Shown here piece by piece: positions 34,249 through 43,409 of a stretch of DNA of 64,000 bases (the stretch's first letter is position 1; each line of letters opens with the position of its first letter). The notes beneath the pieces were generated by a model. That model had not been told where the DNA came from, made no database searches, and was given only the letters and a program-made list of their open reading frames with translations. A program made the position numbers and the translations under genes. The DNA is from Pararhizobium sp. IMCC3301 (lineage in GTDB: Bacteria > Pseudomonadota > Alphaproteobacteria > Rhizobiales > GCA-2746425): the NCBI RefSeq assembly GCF_030758315.1, contig NZ_CP132336.1, forward strand, positions 1,860,001 through 1,924,000, written 5' to 3'.

Positions 34249-35331
34249 TCAGATGAGAGAATCTTCTCCGCCGAAATGGCGGTCCGGATAATCATTGTGC
34301 AGCGCCCGGTCAGCCTCACTGAACCGCGCCTGTGCGAAATTGTGCTGATGCCAGTAAGGATAGATCAGCGGCAGGCGGCTGACATCATTGAGCCGCTGCA
34401 ATTCTTCCTCATTGAGCGTGATATCCACCGCTTTGAAATTCTCCCGGAACTGCGCCTCATTGCGACCGCCGACCACAAGGGAACTGATCGCAGGGCGGCT
34501 CAGCAGCCATGCCAACGCAATCTGCGCCGCTGACACATTGTGCGCTTCGCCGATGTCCACAAGACAATCGACAATTTTCCACAACCGTTCCTTGTCGCGG
34601 ATCGGCGGCTCGTTCCAACCGGCGGCCTGACGCGAGCCGTCCGGCGCTTTTTGGCCGCGCCGGTGTTTGCCGCTCAAAAGGCCGGCCGCAAGCGGACTCC
34701 AGACCAGCACGCCGAGGCCCTGATCGACCGAAAGCGGCAGCAATTCATACTCCGCTTCACGCGCTTCAAGCGTGTAGTGAATCTGCTGGGTGACAAACCG
34801 AGTAGCGTGGCGGGCATCGGCGGCAGCAAGTGACTTCATGATATGCCAAGCCGAATAGTTGGAGCACCCGGCATAGCGGATCTTGCCCTGCTGAACCAGA
34901 GTATCGAGCGCCGCCATTTTCTCTTCAACCGGCGTCGTGCCGTCCCATTCATGCATGTAGTAAATGTCGATATGATCGGTGCGCAGTCGCTTCAGCGTGC
35001 GTTCGCATTCGCGGATCAGATGCCAGCGGGACACGCCTTCATCATTCGGTCCCTCGCCAATGCGCATCCGGGCCTTGGAGGTGACGAGAATATTGTCATA
35101 TCGCCCTTCCAGAACCTCACCGAGAATCTCTTCCGCGCGCCCGGTTGAATACATGTTGGAGGTGTCAAACAGATTGACGCCATTATCGATGCAAAGATCC
35201 ACCAGCTTGCGCGCTTCGGGGACACCCTGATTGGCGGCCATACCGAAAGCGCCTTCGCCACCAAAGGTGAATGTCCCCATCGTGATCGCGGATACTTTCA
35301 AGCCAGTGCGGCCAAGCGTTCTGTACTGCAT
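34249..35331 (-). CDS. Aldo/keto reductase
   Basis: A 360-residue NADP-dependent aldo-keto reductase. Catalytic residues can be seen: Asp in FDTSNMYS (tetrad Asp/Tyr), Lys in VTSKARM and His in YYMHEWDG; the C-terminal coenzyme region reads SLVVGGRNEAQFREN. Length and the LGRTGLKVSAITMGTFTFGGE start fit the AKR11/YajO-like branch. ATG 35331 is favoured by spacing to AAGGAAG. It converges on dhaL and may reduce or oxidise the sugar of that cluster, but its promoter is separate. Confidence 0.85.
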   Translation of the reverse strand: MQYRTLGRTGLKVSAITMGTFTFGGEGAFGMAANQGVPEARKLVDLCIDNGVNLFDTSNMYSTGRAEEILGEVLEGRYDNILVTSKARMRIGEGPNDEGVSRWHLIRECERTLKRLRTDHIDIYYMHEWDGTTPVEEKMAALDTLVQQGKIRYAGCSNYSAWHIMKSLAAADARHATRFVTQQIHYTLEAREAEYELLPLSVDQGLGVLVWSPLAAGLLSGKHRRGQKAPDGSRQAAGWNEPPIRDKERLWKIVDCLVDIGEAHNVSAAQIALAWLLSRPAISSLVVGGRNEAQFRENFKAVDITLNEEELQRLNDVSRLPLIYPYWHQHNFAQARFSEADRALHNDYPDRHFGGEDSLI

Positions 35332-35904
35332 CATGCTTCCTTCCTGTTGAAACTAACTGATAGTGGGACACCCGCAGGGAGCGTCAAAGCGCTGTCGCAA
35401 AGGCAGCGGCGATTTTCGCAGAGAACCGGCGATAATCAACCCGGCAGCCACATGCACCACACACCGGCAGAAGACGTTGCGTCGACCTGATCATCAGTGC
35501 GGGAATAGAATTTTTCGGCAGCCGACTCCTTAAGTGCCGGTAACAACTAACTGGTATTATGGCGAGACCATTATTTCAACCCGATTGTGCCCCTCAGGGC
35601 ACAAAAAGCGGGGCACGCCCCGGCTCCTTGTGGCGCAATCAGAGAGCCATGGCAGGAGCCCATTTTCAGACCGCGTTTTGTTCGCATGGCAGCATGGCAA
35701 TCTTTGGACCAAAGCGGCGGCGTTGAATAAATGCTGCCTTCGGCTACCATCTTGCGCCAGCCGCACAATTTGAACATACTGCTTGCGGGGACATGAGACA
35801 GGTAACCGCATTGTGCCGGGGGTCTGTCCCATAGCGGCGGGTTGTCGTTTCCCTGTCCGATAACACATCTGGTTTCAACACTCCGGCAACAGGCGGGTCC
35901 GCAC
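35332..35904. other. 573-base intergenic region without a convincing gene
   Basis: Upstream of the aldo-keto reductase and the enolase-type gene. It holds two adjacent short hairpins (35587-35602, GTGCCC/GGGCAC; and about 35609-35622, CGGGG/CCCCG). The second, read on the minus strand, is followed by GCTTTTTG as in a terminator. A 103-codon minus-strand frame (35557-35868) covers this region but has no recognisable domain and odd composition. The arrangement suggests a small minus-strand transcript or a decayed insertion, not an intact gene. Confidence 0.35.
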
Positions 35905-36993
35905 TTGGTCGACATATCCGGTATCAAAGCGCGGCTTTTTCATGTCCCCCTGGCCGAAGTCCTGGTCGATGCCAAACATGGTGACCATACGTTTTTCGAA
36001 CTGATTACCGTCACCATCACCCTGGCTGATGGCACTGAAGGTGTCGGCTACAGCTATACCGGCGGCAAGGGTGGCCACGCCATTGTCGCAATGATCGACC
36101 ATGATCTTGCGCCGATGCTGCTTGGCCGGGACGGGTCGCAGATCGAGCAACTTTACGAAGCCATGCAGTGGCACATTCACTATGTCGGACGCGGCGGCAT
36201 CGCCTCATTTGCCATTTCCGTGATTGATATTGCGCTGTGGGATATCAGGGGCCGGCAGACCGGCCAGTCATTGCGGCAAATGGCCGGCGGCGCTTCGGAC
36301 CGCTGCAAGGCCTATTGCGGCGGCATCGATCTGGGCTTTCCCCTGGAAAAGCTGCTGGCGAATATCCGTTCCTATCTGGAAAGCGGCTTCAATGCGGTCA
36401 AGATCAAGATCGGCCTGCCGGATCTGGCAGAAGATCTGAAGCGCATTGCCGCCGTGCGCGAGTTGATCGGACCTGATATTCAGTTCATGGTCGATGCCAA
36501 TTATGCACTGAGCGTTGATGAGGCGATCATTGCCGCCAAGGCGTTTGCGCCCTTCAACTTGCTGTGGTTCGAAGAACCGACCATCCCCGATGATTATCAG
36601 GGCTTTGCCAAAATCGCCAAAGCGAGCGGCATGTCGCTCGCCATGGGCGAAAACCTGCACACAATCCATGAATTTGAATATGCCTTCCGGCAGGCGGAGC
36701 TGTCCTATATCCAGCCCGATGCCTCGAATTGCGGTGGCATCACCGGATGGCTTCAGGTCGCAGCCTTGTCGCGTCAACACGGTATACCGGTCTGTAGCCA
36801 CGGCATGCAGGAGCTACATGTCAGCCTAGTGTCGGCCCAGCCCAATGCCGGCTGGCTCGAAGTTCATTCCTTTCCGATTGACGCCTACACCACCCGGCCT
36901 CTGGTCGTGGAAGACAGTCTTGCCATTGCCCCTGATACGCCGGGAACCGGCGTCATCTTCAACTGGGACACACTGACACCTTATGAGGTCTGA
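35905..36993 (+). CDS. Enolase-superfamily dehydratase/racemase (mandelate racemase/muconate lactonising type)
   Basis: A protein of about 362 residues. The barrel shows the full acid/base set: KIKIG (Lys-x-Lys on strand 2), MVDANYAL (Asp ligand), [10 protein letters not shown] (Glu ligand), AMGENLH (Glu ligand) and CSHGMQE (His base). The catalytic His and KxK pattern point to sugar-acid dehydratases or racemases. The N-terminal start is unclear: TTG 35905 before [11 protein letters not shown] is the most natural end by family length, but the frame is open from 35842 and no strong ribosome site is visible. It precedes an SDR by 52 bases, probably one operon for a sugar acid. Confidence 0.82.
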   Translation: MVDISGIKARLFHVPLAEVLVDAKHGDHTFFELITVTITLADGTEGVGYSYTGGKGGHAIVAMIDHDLAPMLLGRDGSQIEQLYEAMQWHIHYVGRGGIASFAISVIDIALWDIRGRQTGQSLRQMAGGASDRCKAYCGGIDLGFPLEKLLANIRSYLESGFNAVKIKIGLPDLAEDLKRIAAVRELIGPDIQFMVDANYALSVDEAIIAAKAFAPFNLLWFEEPTIPDDYQGFAKIAKASGMSLAMGENLHTIHEFEYAFRQAELSYIQPDASNCGGITGWLQVAALSRQHGIPVCSHGMQELHVSLVSAQPNAGWLEVHSFPIDAYTTRPLVVEDSLAIAPDTPGTGVIFNWDTLTPYEV

Positions 36994-37045
36994 AAAACTA
37001 TAAAATCCAGCCGCTGCAATGAAACACTTGCGCAGGGAGCCTGAC

Positions 37046-37816
37046 ATGACCAATCCAGCAACATTTGATCTATCCGGAAAAACCGCCCTGGTAACCGGAT
37101 GCAAACGCGGCATCGGCAAGGCCATGGCGCTGGCGCTGGCCGGGGCCGGTGCGGATATTATCGGTGTCAGCAACAGCCTTGAAGCCAAGGGCAGTCAGAT
37201 CGGTGCCGAAGTGGAGGCGCTGGGCCGCTCTTTTACCGGTTATGCTTGCGATTTTTCCGACCGCGCCGCATTGAAGGATTTCGCATTCCGGGTCAAGAAG
37301 GCACATCCCCGGATTGACATTCTCGTCAACAATGCCGGCACCATCAAACGGGCACCGGCAGCCGAGCATTCAGATGCCGATTGGGACGAAGTGATTGCGG
37401 TCAATCTGTCGGCGCAATTCATCCTGTCCCGGGAAATCGGCAGCCAAATGATCGAGGCCGGCGGCGGCAAGATCATCTTTACCGCTTCGCTGCTGAGTTA
37501 TCAGGGCGGCATTACCGTTCCCGGCTATTCGGCAAGCAAGGGCGGCATTGCCCAACTGACCAAGGCGCTGGCCAATGAATGGGCGTCCAAAGGCGTCAAC
37601 GTCAATGCCATAGCGCCCGGCTATGTCCGCACCGACAACACAAAGGCGCTGCAGGACAACAAGGACCGCCACGATTCCATTCTGGAGCGTATTCCGGCCG
37701 GCAGGTGGGGTGTGCCGGAGGACTTTGCCGGCCCGGTGGTGTTTTTAGCCTCCGCAGCGTCGGATTATGTGCATGGCACGATTGTCACCGTGGATGGCGG
37801 CTGGATGGGGCGCTGA
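37046..37816 (+). CDS. Short-chain dehydrogenase, KduD-like
   Basis: A 256-residue classical SDR: cofactor motif TGCKRGIGKAMA (near residue 14), NNAG, catalytic Ser in FTASLLSYQGG, and YSASKGG with Tyr-x-x-x-Lys. The SLLSYQGGITVPGYSASKGGIAQLTKALANEWA block resembles 2-deoxy-D-gluconate 3-dehydrogenase/2-dehydro-3-deoxy-gluconate 5-dehydrogenase (KduD). The ATG at 37046 has AGGGAGCC upstream. With the enolase-type dehydratase it would handle a sugar-acid product; substrate unproven. Confidence 0.84.
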   Translation: MTNPATFDLSGKTALVTGCKRGIGKAMALALAGAGADIIGVSNSLEAKGSQIGAEVEALGRSFTGYACDFSDRAALKDFAFRVKKAHPRIDILVNNAGTIKRAPAAEHSDADWDEVIAVNLSAQFILSREIGSQMIEAGGGKIIFTASLLSYQGGITVPGYSASKGGIAQLTKALANEWASKGVNVNAIAPGYVRTDNTKALQDNKDRHDSILERIPAGRWGVPEDFAGPVVFLASAASDYVHGTIVTVDGGWMGR

Positions 37817-38094
37817 TCCAGCTGTCCTGCCCTGGACTGGAGGCAGACAGGGTTGAAACAGGGCTCAATGACCATCTGTCACTTTGCTTGCATGGCGCCG
37901 GAAACTGCGGTCATAATCAGGACGGGTGATTTCGGTCCAGGGCATGTGGCTCTGCTGATACCCTGTGATTTGTAAACATATCCTGGCCTGCCTCAGGACC
38001 TGTGTTTCGGCAACGCCGGCATCGCCGAAATTGCCATTGAAATCAAATCAGTAATACTCCACATCCGGCGCGGTATTGACAAATCATACCGTAC

Positions 38095-39741
38095 TTACTG
38101 CGCAGCAACACGTTGTTGGCGGCAGTAACATGAGGCTCTGATGGGCACTTCAGCACGTGCAGCTGCCTTGTCGAACTGAAGCTTGATATGCATCGCTTCG
38201 GTGGTTTCTCCGCGCCGGGTGAGGCACTCGTGCAGGCCATGGAGAGACCAGACATTTCCGGGATGCTGGCAGGCCCGGCTTAAGGTCGCGTCAAGTCCCA
38301 GATCGGCCCGATAAACCGCTTCAGCTTCATCAATCCTGTCTTGTTCCAACAGCAGCGCACCCAATGCGTGGCGTGTCGGCTGCATCCAGCCCCAGGGTTC
38401 ATCGTAGGGCAAATTGTCATCAATTTCTACCGATTGGCGAAGGTGATCGAAGGCAGCTTCGTGGTTGCCCTTGTGATAGGCGAGCTCTCCCAGCATCATT
38501 TGTTCGGCGACTTTGAGAATGTCTTTGCATGTATTGTTGAACAACATCCGACTTTCCGGGACACGGTCCAGCGCCTCATAGAACTTGGCTTTTTCTGCTT
38601 CCGCTTCGTCGATCCGATGCATGTTTGCCAATGCGACTGTGCGGGCGTAGCGCATCATGGCAATGGTTACACAATACAAGCCTTCGTCTTCGGGCAGTTT
38701 TTGAGCCAGGATGTCCGACCAGCGCCCGAACCGGATGAGGACATGTTGTTTCATCGGAACGAAACCCTCAAACCAGTCGGCCATAGGACGCAGAGTGTCG
38801 GTTGGCAGGTTGGCAATCAGCGCGTCAGCTGCTTCCAGCGCAACGGTCGGCTGGCCCAGGAACATCGCACCGTAAATCTTGAAGTGATAATTGTGGCACC
38901 GATAGATCGAATAAAAGTTGTCTGCGCCTTCTCGAAGCAGATACTTCCGATCCGCGATGATCGCTGTTTCATTGCGTAAGACAACATTCATGTAGTCACC
39001 GCACAACACATCGATGTGGCTTGGCATGTGAAGCAAATGTCCCGCATCGGGTACAAGGGTGCACAGAATGTCGCCGTGGCGCAGTGCCTTTTCCGGATGA
39101 GGCGACATCTCCATAAGATGAATATACATGTGCAGCAGGCCTGAGTGCTGCCAAGCCCCAGGCAGAGACTGCAACGCGTTGTCCAGCACAGCGATTGCTT
39201 CAAGCGTGTCTGCTCCCTTCGCCGGCTGGCCGCTCGCCAAATCCCACAACTGCCACGGTGTGCGGTTCATGATCGCCTCGGCGAAAAGGGCGCAAACGTC
39301 CAGATCGTCACTATGCTCGGCATGGACCTTGCGCATTGCAACGGCAAATCCGTCGTTCCATGGGCTGAAGTCCTCAACCTCCGACGTTTCGGGGTAACGT
39401 GCTGGCAGCGTCTCGATCAACGCACGTTCCAGGGGTGTAATCTGATCCAGCAATTCATTGGCGGCACTGATTGAGGATTGGGCGAGGTCGATACAATCCG
39501 GTTTTTCATCATCCTCGAATGCTTCCCACGGCTTGTTATAATTGGGGCCAATACAATATGCGATGCCCCAATGGGCCATCGCGCATCCGGGGTCTGCGCT
39601 CAGTGCTTTTCGAAAACACTCTATGGCTTCTTCATGGTGGTATGCATAGGTCCATGCCAATCCACGGTCGAACCATTTTTGAGCTTTCCGCGATTTGGTG
39701 GAAACCGGTCGGGAATATGGGCCCAAATCGTAGTAAGCCAT
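38095..39741 (-). CDS. Tetratricopeptide-repeat protein of unknown function
   Basis: A 548-residue soluble protein. TPR-like helices are seen in the N-terminal part (KAQKWFDRGLAWTYAYHHEEAIECFRKALSADPGCAMAHWGIAY) and again near the C-terminus (AFDHLRQSVEIDDNL...ALGALLLEQDRIDEAEAVYRADL). The middle has a His/Met-rich stretch (HSGLLHMYIHLMEMSPHPEKAL, GHLLHMPSHID) that looks conserved and could bind a metal or heme. ATG 39741 is chosen because GAAGGAGA precedes it at correct spacing; the frame is open a further 64 codons upstream. It is monocistronic and convergent with the SDR gene. No function is assigned. Confidence 0.75.
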   Translation of the reverse strand: MAYYDLGPYSRPVSTKSRKAQKWFDRGLAWTYAYHHEEAIECFRKALSADPGCAMAHWGIAYCIGPNYNKPWEAFEDDEKPDCIDLAQSSISAANELLDQITPLERALIETLPARYPETSEVEDFSPWNDGFAVAMRKVHAEHSDDLDVCALFAEAIMNRTPWQLWDLASGQPAKGADTLEAIAVLDNALQSLPGAWQHSGLLHMYIHLMEMSPHPEKALRHGDILCTLVPDAGHLLHMPSHIDVLCGDYMNVVLRNETAIIADRKYLLREGADNFYSIYRCHNYHFKIYGAMFLGQPTVALEAADALIANLPTDTLRPMADWFEGFVPMKQHVLIRFGRWSDILAQKLPEDEGLYCVTIAMMRYARTVALANMHRIDEAEAEKAKFYEALDRVPESRMLFNNTCKDILKVAEQMMLGELAYHKGNHEAAFDHLRQSVEIDDNLPYDEPWGWMQPTRHALGALLLEQDRIDEAEAVYRADLGLDATLSRACQHPGNVWSLHGLHECLTRRGETTEAMHIKLQFDKAAARAEVPIRASCYCRQQRVAAQ

Positions 39742-40171
39742 CGCATATGTCTCCTTCTCTGATTGCCAACAAGGTGTCGAGACGTGGAATGAATTGTACT
39801 GCGGCAGGATGTTGAGCCAGTTCAAATCGGCGGCGATTTTCGCCGGATCAATGATGATATCGTGGCAGATAGTAACAATAGTTTCCAGCGTCATGAAACC
39901 CGGCGTGAGCTGACAGCAAAGAAATCGTTTCACCCTGCAGGATCAAAATCTTTACGACACTGTCATCATCGGCCCAAACTTCGGCCTCCGGGTGCGGCGC
40001 GCTCAGCGCCTGATTATCATTTCTTCATGGTAAGGGTATTACTTAACAGCAACCGCAATTCATGCCGGTTCGCGTTAAATAACAAGTTCACGTTGACTCG
40101 ATCCAGACATTCGCGATAGCGCTGACAAACCCGCTTGAGACTGCTATAACAACTCCCTTCCCTATCTTTCC
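39742..40171. other. 430-base divergent intergenic region
   Basis: Between the divergent TPR-protein and histidine-kinase genes. No gene, hairpin or clear promoter pair was recognised beyond the ribosome site of the TPR gene (39749-39757 region). Confidence 0.4.
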
Positions 40172-41617
40172 GTGACAAAAAGGCCCACAACTGTGAAGGA
40201 TATCTCCTCGACAGCACTGGCGATCGACCCTGCAGAAATCATTGCGACACTGCGGGAGGGTCTTCTTGTCCTGACAGAGGATCTTATCGTCGAATACGCC
40301 AGTGACCGATTTCTGCAGACCTTTGGGGTTGATAAGACAGAAACCCTCGGTCATGCGCTTGCAGATCTGGGTAATGGCCAGTGGAATATTCCTGCCTTGC
40401 TGGAACCGCTGAGTGAGATCATCGCTCATAATGATACACTTGAGGATTTTGAGATTGAGCATGAGTTCGAGCATATCGGTCGCAAAGTCATGCGCCTTAA
40501 TGCGCGTAAAACCGTGCGGCTGGGTAACCAGTCGAAACTGATCCTTGTTGCCATCGAAGATGTGACCAAAGCCGCCGATGACGCGCGCGAACTCGGTCGT
40601 TTGCGCCGACTGTCTGAAGGGATCGTCGACACCTTGCGCGAACCGTTGCTTGTGCTGGACAGTCAATTGCGCATCATCGAAGCCAGCCGTGCATTCTATC
40701 GAACGTTCAAGGTTGAAGCTCAACATACCATCGGCGAACAGCTCGTCGATCTGGGCGACGGACAATGGGCGAACGCAGAGTTGGTCCGGCTGCTGACAGA
40801 AATCATACCCGAACACACGACTGTCGAAGATTTTGAAATAGATCACGACTTCCCGAATATCGGCAGGCGATTGATCCTGCTGAACGCACGCAAGATATTC
40901 CGGGAAGGCAACAACACAAAAACTCTGCTTCTTGCGATGGAGGACATTACCGACCAGCGTCGTCTTGAGGACGAGCGGCGAGAGGCATTGGATCAGTCTT
41001 ATCGGCTCATGGAAGAATTGAATCACCGCGTCATGAACTCGCTTTCGATGATCGGGGCTGTCATCACGATGGAAGGACGGACGCTGAGCGATCAGGAATG
41101 CCGGACTGCGTTTTCGCACATGCGCAATCGCATCAACTCTGTCGGAAAACTCTACCGCCACCTCTCCCAGACCGCAGCTGTTGATACAGTAAATGCGGAT
41201 ATCTATCTGGGCTCGATTCTCAAAGATACCATCAGTTCGTTCGAAGACAATATCGGAGCGGTAGAGCTTGATCTTTCGATTGAGGCCATTCCGCTTTCAA
41301 CCCGGACAGCCGTGCCGCTTGGGCTGATTGTCAATGAACTGGCGACAAACAGTCTGAAATACGCGTTCAAGAACCGCGACAAGGGGTTGCTGGGTTTCAA
41401 GCTTGAAGTCAGGACGGACCGTATCGAGATAAATCTTTGGGACGATGGTCCCGGCATTGACGGAAATGCCCGTGTGGATTCCGGGATTGGCCAAAAACTG
41501 GTTCAGGCATTCGTCGAGCAATTGGACGGAGAATTGAGTGTAAGCAGCGGTCCGACAGGAACGCGGCACGTTCTGAAAATTCCTGTAATTGAACTGTCCA
41601 GCAACAAACACTCCTGA
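40172..41617 (+). CDS. Sensor histidine kinase, HWE/HisKA_2 type with duplicated PAS unit
   Basis: A 481-residue kinase without membrane segments. Two PAS-like units of ~115 residues stand in tandem (about 20-133 and 145-262) and are clearly copies: each has LREx-LLVL near the start, DLGxGQW, a DFEIxHxFxxIGR block and LNARK. The HisKA_2 dimerisation helix follows with the phospho-acceptor in EELNHRVMNSLSM (~290), then an HATPase domain with N-box VNELATNSLKYAF and G-box WDDGPGI. GTG 40172 or 40193 could be the start. No response regulator lies next to it, so its partner is unlinked. Confidence 0.85.
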   Translation: MTKRPTTVKDISSTALAIDPAEIIATLREGLLVLTEDLIVEYASDRFLQTFGVDKTETLGHALADLGNGQWNIPALLEPLSEIIAHNDTLEDFEIEHEFEHIGRKVMRLNARKTVRLGNQSKLILVAIEDVTKAADDARELGRLRRLSEGIVDTLREPLLVLDSQLRIIEASRAFYRTFKVEAQHTIGEQLVDLGDGQWANAELVRLLTEIIPEHTTVEDFEIDHDFPNIGRRLILLNARKIFREGNNTKTLLLAMEDITDQRRLEDERREALDQSYRLMEELNHRVMNSLSMIGAVITMEGRTLSDQECRTAFSHMRNRINSVGKLYRHLSQTAAVDTVNADIYLGSILKDTISSFEDNIGAVELDLSIEAIPLSTRTAVPLGLIVNELATNSLKYAFKNRDKGLLGFKLEVRTDRIEINLWDDGPGIDGNARVDSGIGQKLVQAFVEQLDGELSVSSGPTGTRHVLKIPVIELSSNKHS

Positions 41618-41666
41618 CGCTGGTTTTTAGTATCGGCTGGATTGACAATCTGGGCCCGAAGCAAGC

Positions 41667-42656
41667 CTACGGAACCAGAATAATCTTCGGTGCAGCCGCC
41701 CGGCCGGATTTGATATCGCGAAACGCGTCAGGCCCCTCGCTCAGGGCGCGGATATCGGGCCAGTCCAGCGCTCCCAGATGCCCTTCGAAAATCGCCTGGG
41801 CTGTATCTCTGAAATCCTGCTGCGTGTACGTATAGGTGCCGATAAAGCAAATTTCCTGCAATGTCGCGCGGCGCACATCGACGCCGCCGCTGGCTGACCC
41901 CAGCCCGATATGGGCAATCACGCCGCCCGGCTTGACTTTGGCAAAGGCGGCGCTACGGGTGGCTTCAAATCCGACCCCGTCGATGACAAGATCCACCTGA
42001 TCCGGACCGGTATCATTGGACGGATCATAGGTTTTGAACGGCCCGCATTGGGCAATGAGTTGACGCCGTGCCGGGTTTGTCTCGGCAATCCATATTTCGC
42101 CAGCGTGCTTTTCCGCCAGAACCAGTGCCGCCCCCAGACCAATGGCCCCGCCGCCAAGGACAAGACAACTGGCCTGCGAAACCGGCCGGTCGAGAATCCG
42201 GCTGCCCAGCCGCACCGCATGCCAGCCGCAGGCTATCGGTTCGGCGAGCGCCGCTTTCCAGGTTGGAAATCCGTCGGGAATCGTCACCAGATTTGCCGAC
42301 GGCATGGTGACGAATTCGGCAAAAGCGCCCTGACGCGGCGGCATCGATATGATCTCGCGCCGCGCACACAGATTTTCCCGCCCTGTCAGACACACCTCAC
42401 AGCTGCCGCAGGACACCAGTGGGTTGATGGTGACATGCTGGCCCTGCAACGGGCCTTCAATCACCAGACCGGCGGCCTCATGTCCCAGAATCAGGGGCGC
42501 GGGACGGCGTTCGTCATGGCCGGCCCAGGCATGCATGTCCGATCCGCAAATCCCGGCATGGCGGATCTCAATCAGACACTCATCACCGGTAGCGACCGGA
42601 TCAGGCATATCCTGAACCACCAGAGCTTCGGGGCCTGTATAAACCAGCGCTTTCAT
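41667..42656 (-). CDS. Zinc-dependent dehydrogenase (MDR), probable DHPS-pathway dehydrogenase
   Basis: A 329-residue medium-chain dehydrogenase. Catalytic zinc ligands are Cys37 (GICGSD) and His59/Glu60 (LGHEAAG); the structural zinc uses Cys83, 86, 89 and 97; the cofactor fold has LGGGAIGLGAAL. This is the threonine/sorbitol-dehydrogenase class. It is the last gene of the TRAP operon and overlaps the SDR by four bases. In DHPS-degrading bacteria two dehydrogenases beside the HisD-like HpsN interconvert the two enantiomers through the 2-keto compound; this protein and the SDR are suited to that role by context. Confidence 0.8.
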   Translation of the reverse strand: MKALVYTGPEALVVQDMPDPVATGDECLIEIRHAGICGSDMHAWAGHDERRPAPLILGHEAAGLVIEGPLQGQHVTINPLVSCGSCEVCLTGRENLCARREIISMPPRQGAFAEFVTMPSANLVTIPDGFPTWKAALAEPIACGWHAVRLGSRILDRPVSQASCLVLGGGAIGLGAALVLAEKHAGEIWIAETNPARRQLIAQCGPFKTYDPSNDTGPDQVDLVIDGVGFEATRSAAFAKVKPGGVIAHIGLGSASGGVDVRRATLQEICFIGTYTYTQQDFRDTAQAIFEGHLGALDWPDIRALSEGPDAFRDIKSGRAAAPKIILVP

Positions 42657-43405
42657 TTGGCGGTGTAGCCCCCATCAACAAACAGGATCTGGCCGGTGAC
42701 ATAGGCACTTGCCTCCGAGCACAGGAACAAGGCCGGCCCGACAAGATCTGCCATCGTGCCGTTGCGGCCGATACAGGTCTGGGCCGCATTACGTGCCGCC
42801 AACTCCGGATTGTCGAAGACCGGCCCGGTCAGTTCGGTCGGGAAAAACCCCGGCGCAAGCGCATTGGCGGTAATGCCGAATTTCGACCACGCTTCCGCCA
42901 TGGCGCGGGTCATCTGTCCGACCCCGCCCTTCGACGCGCCATAGGAAATGCCGCCGGCAAAGGCACGTTCTGTCTGCAGCGAGGCGAAATTGACAATCCG
43001 GCCCCATTGCTTTTCGCGCATTGAAGGGACCAGCGCCTGGGCCAGGAAAAACGGCGTCGAGAGATTAAGATCCAGAGTCTGCTGCCAGCCCTCCAGCGTG
43101 ACGTCATCGGCTACCTGCCGGGTGTTGACACCAGCGGCATTGATCAGGATATCCGGTGGCCCGAACGGCTCGGCGGCACGCCTTGCCACCGCCGCCATCT
43201 GCCCCGGATCAGACAGGTCACAGACGACAAAGGCGGTTTCGCCACGGGATTCAGATTGCCAGGCCTGCAAAGCCTGCTGCCGCCGTGCCAGGCCGACCAC
43301 GATGGCGCCGGCCTCACTCAGTGCCGAGGCCAAAGCCCGGCCAAGGCCGGAACTGGCACCCGTCACGCAGGCGATTTTTCCCTTTACGCTGAACATGTCC
43401 TGCAT
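42653..43405 (-). CDS. Short-chain dehydrogenase, probable DHPS-pathway dehydrogenase
   Basis: A 250-residue classical SDR with TGASSGLGRALA (cofactor), NAAGVN, catalytic Ser in NFASLQT and YGASKGG with Tyr-x-x-x-Lys, resembling gluconate 5-dehydrogenase-like enzymes. It lies between the HisD-like gene (five bases away) and the zinc dehydrogenase (four-base overlap), so all three act in one pathway. Its most likely task is oxidation or reduction at C2 of a three-carbon sulfonate diol, by analogy with DHPS clusters; a sugar substrate is the alternative. Confidence 0.8.
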   Translation of the reverse strand: MQDMFSVKGKIACVTGASSGLGRALASALSEAGAIVVGLARRQQALQAWQSESRGETAFVVCDLSDPGQMAAVARRAAEPFGPPDILINAAGVNTRQVADDVTLEGWQQTLDLNLSTPFFLAQALVPSMREKQWGRIVNFASLQTERAFAGGISYGASKGGVGQMTRAMAEAWSKFGITANALAPGFFPTELTGPVFDNPELAARNAAQTCIGRNGTMADLVGPALFLCSEASAYVTGQILFVDGGYTAK

Positions 43406-43409
43406 CGGA

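Noticed and set aside
40088-41161. 357-codon minus-strand frame opposite the histidine kinase
   Set aside because: Mirrors the kinase gene and has no recognisable domain.
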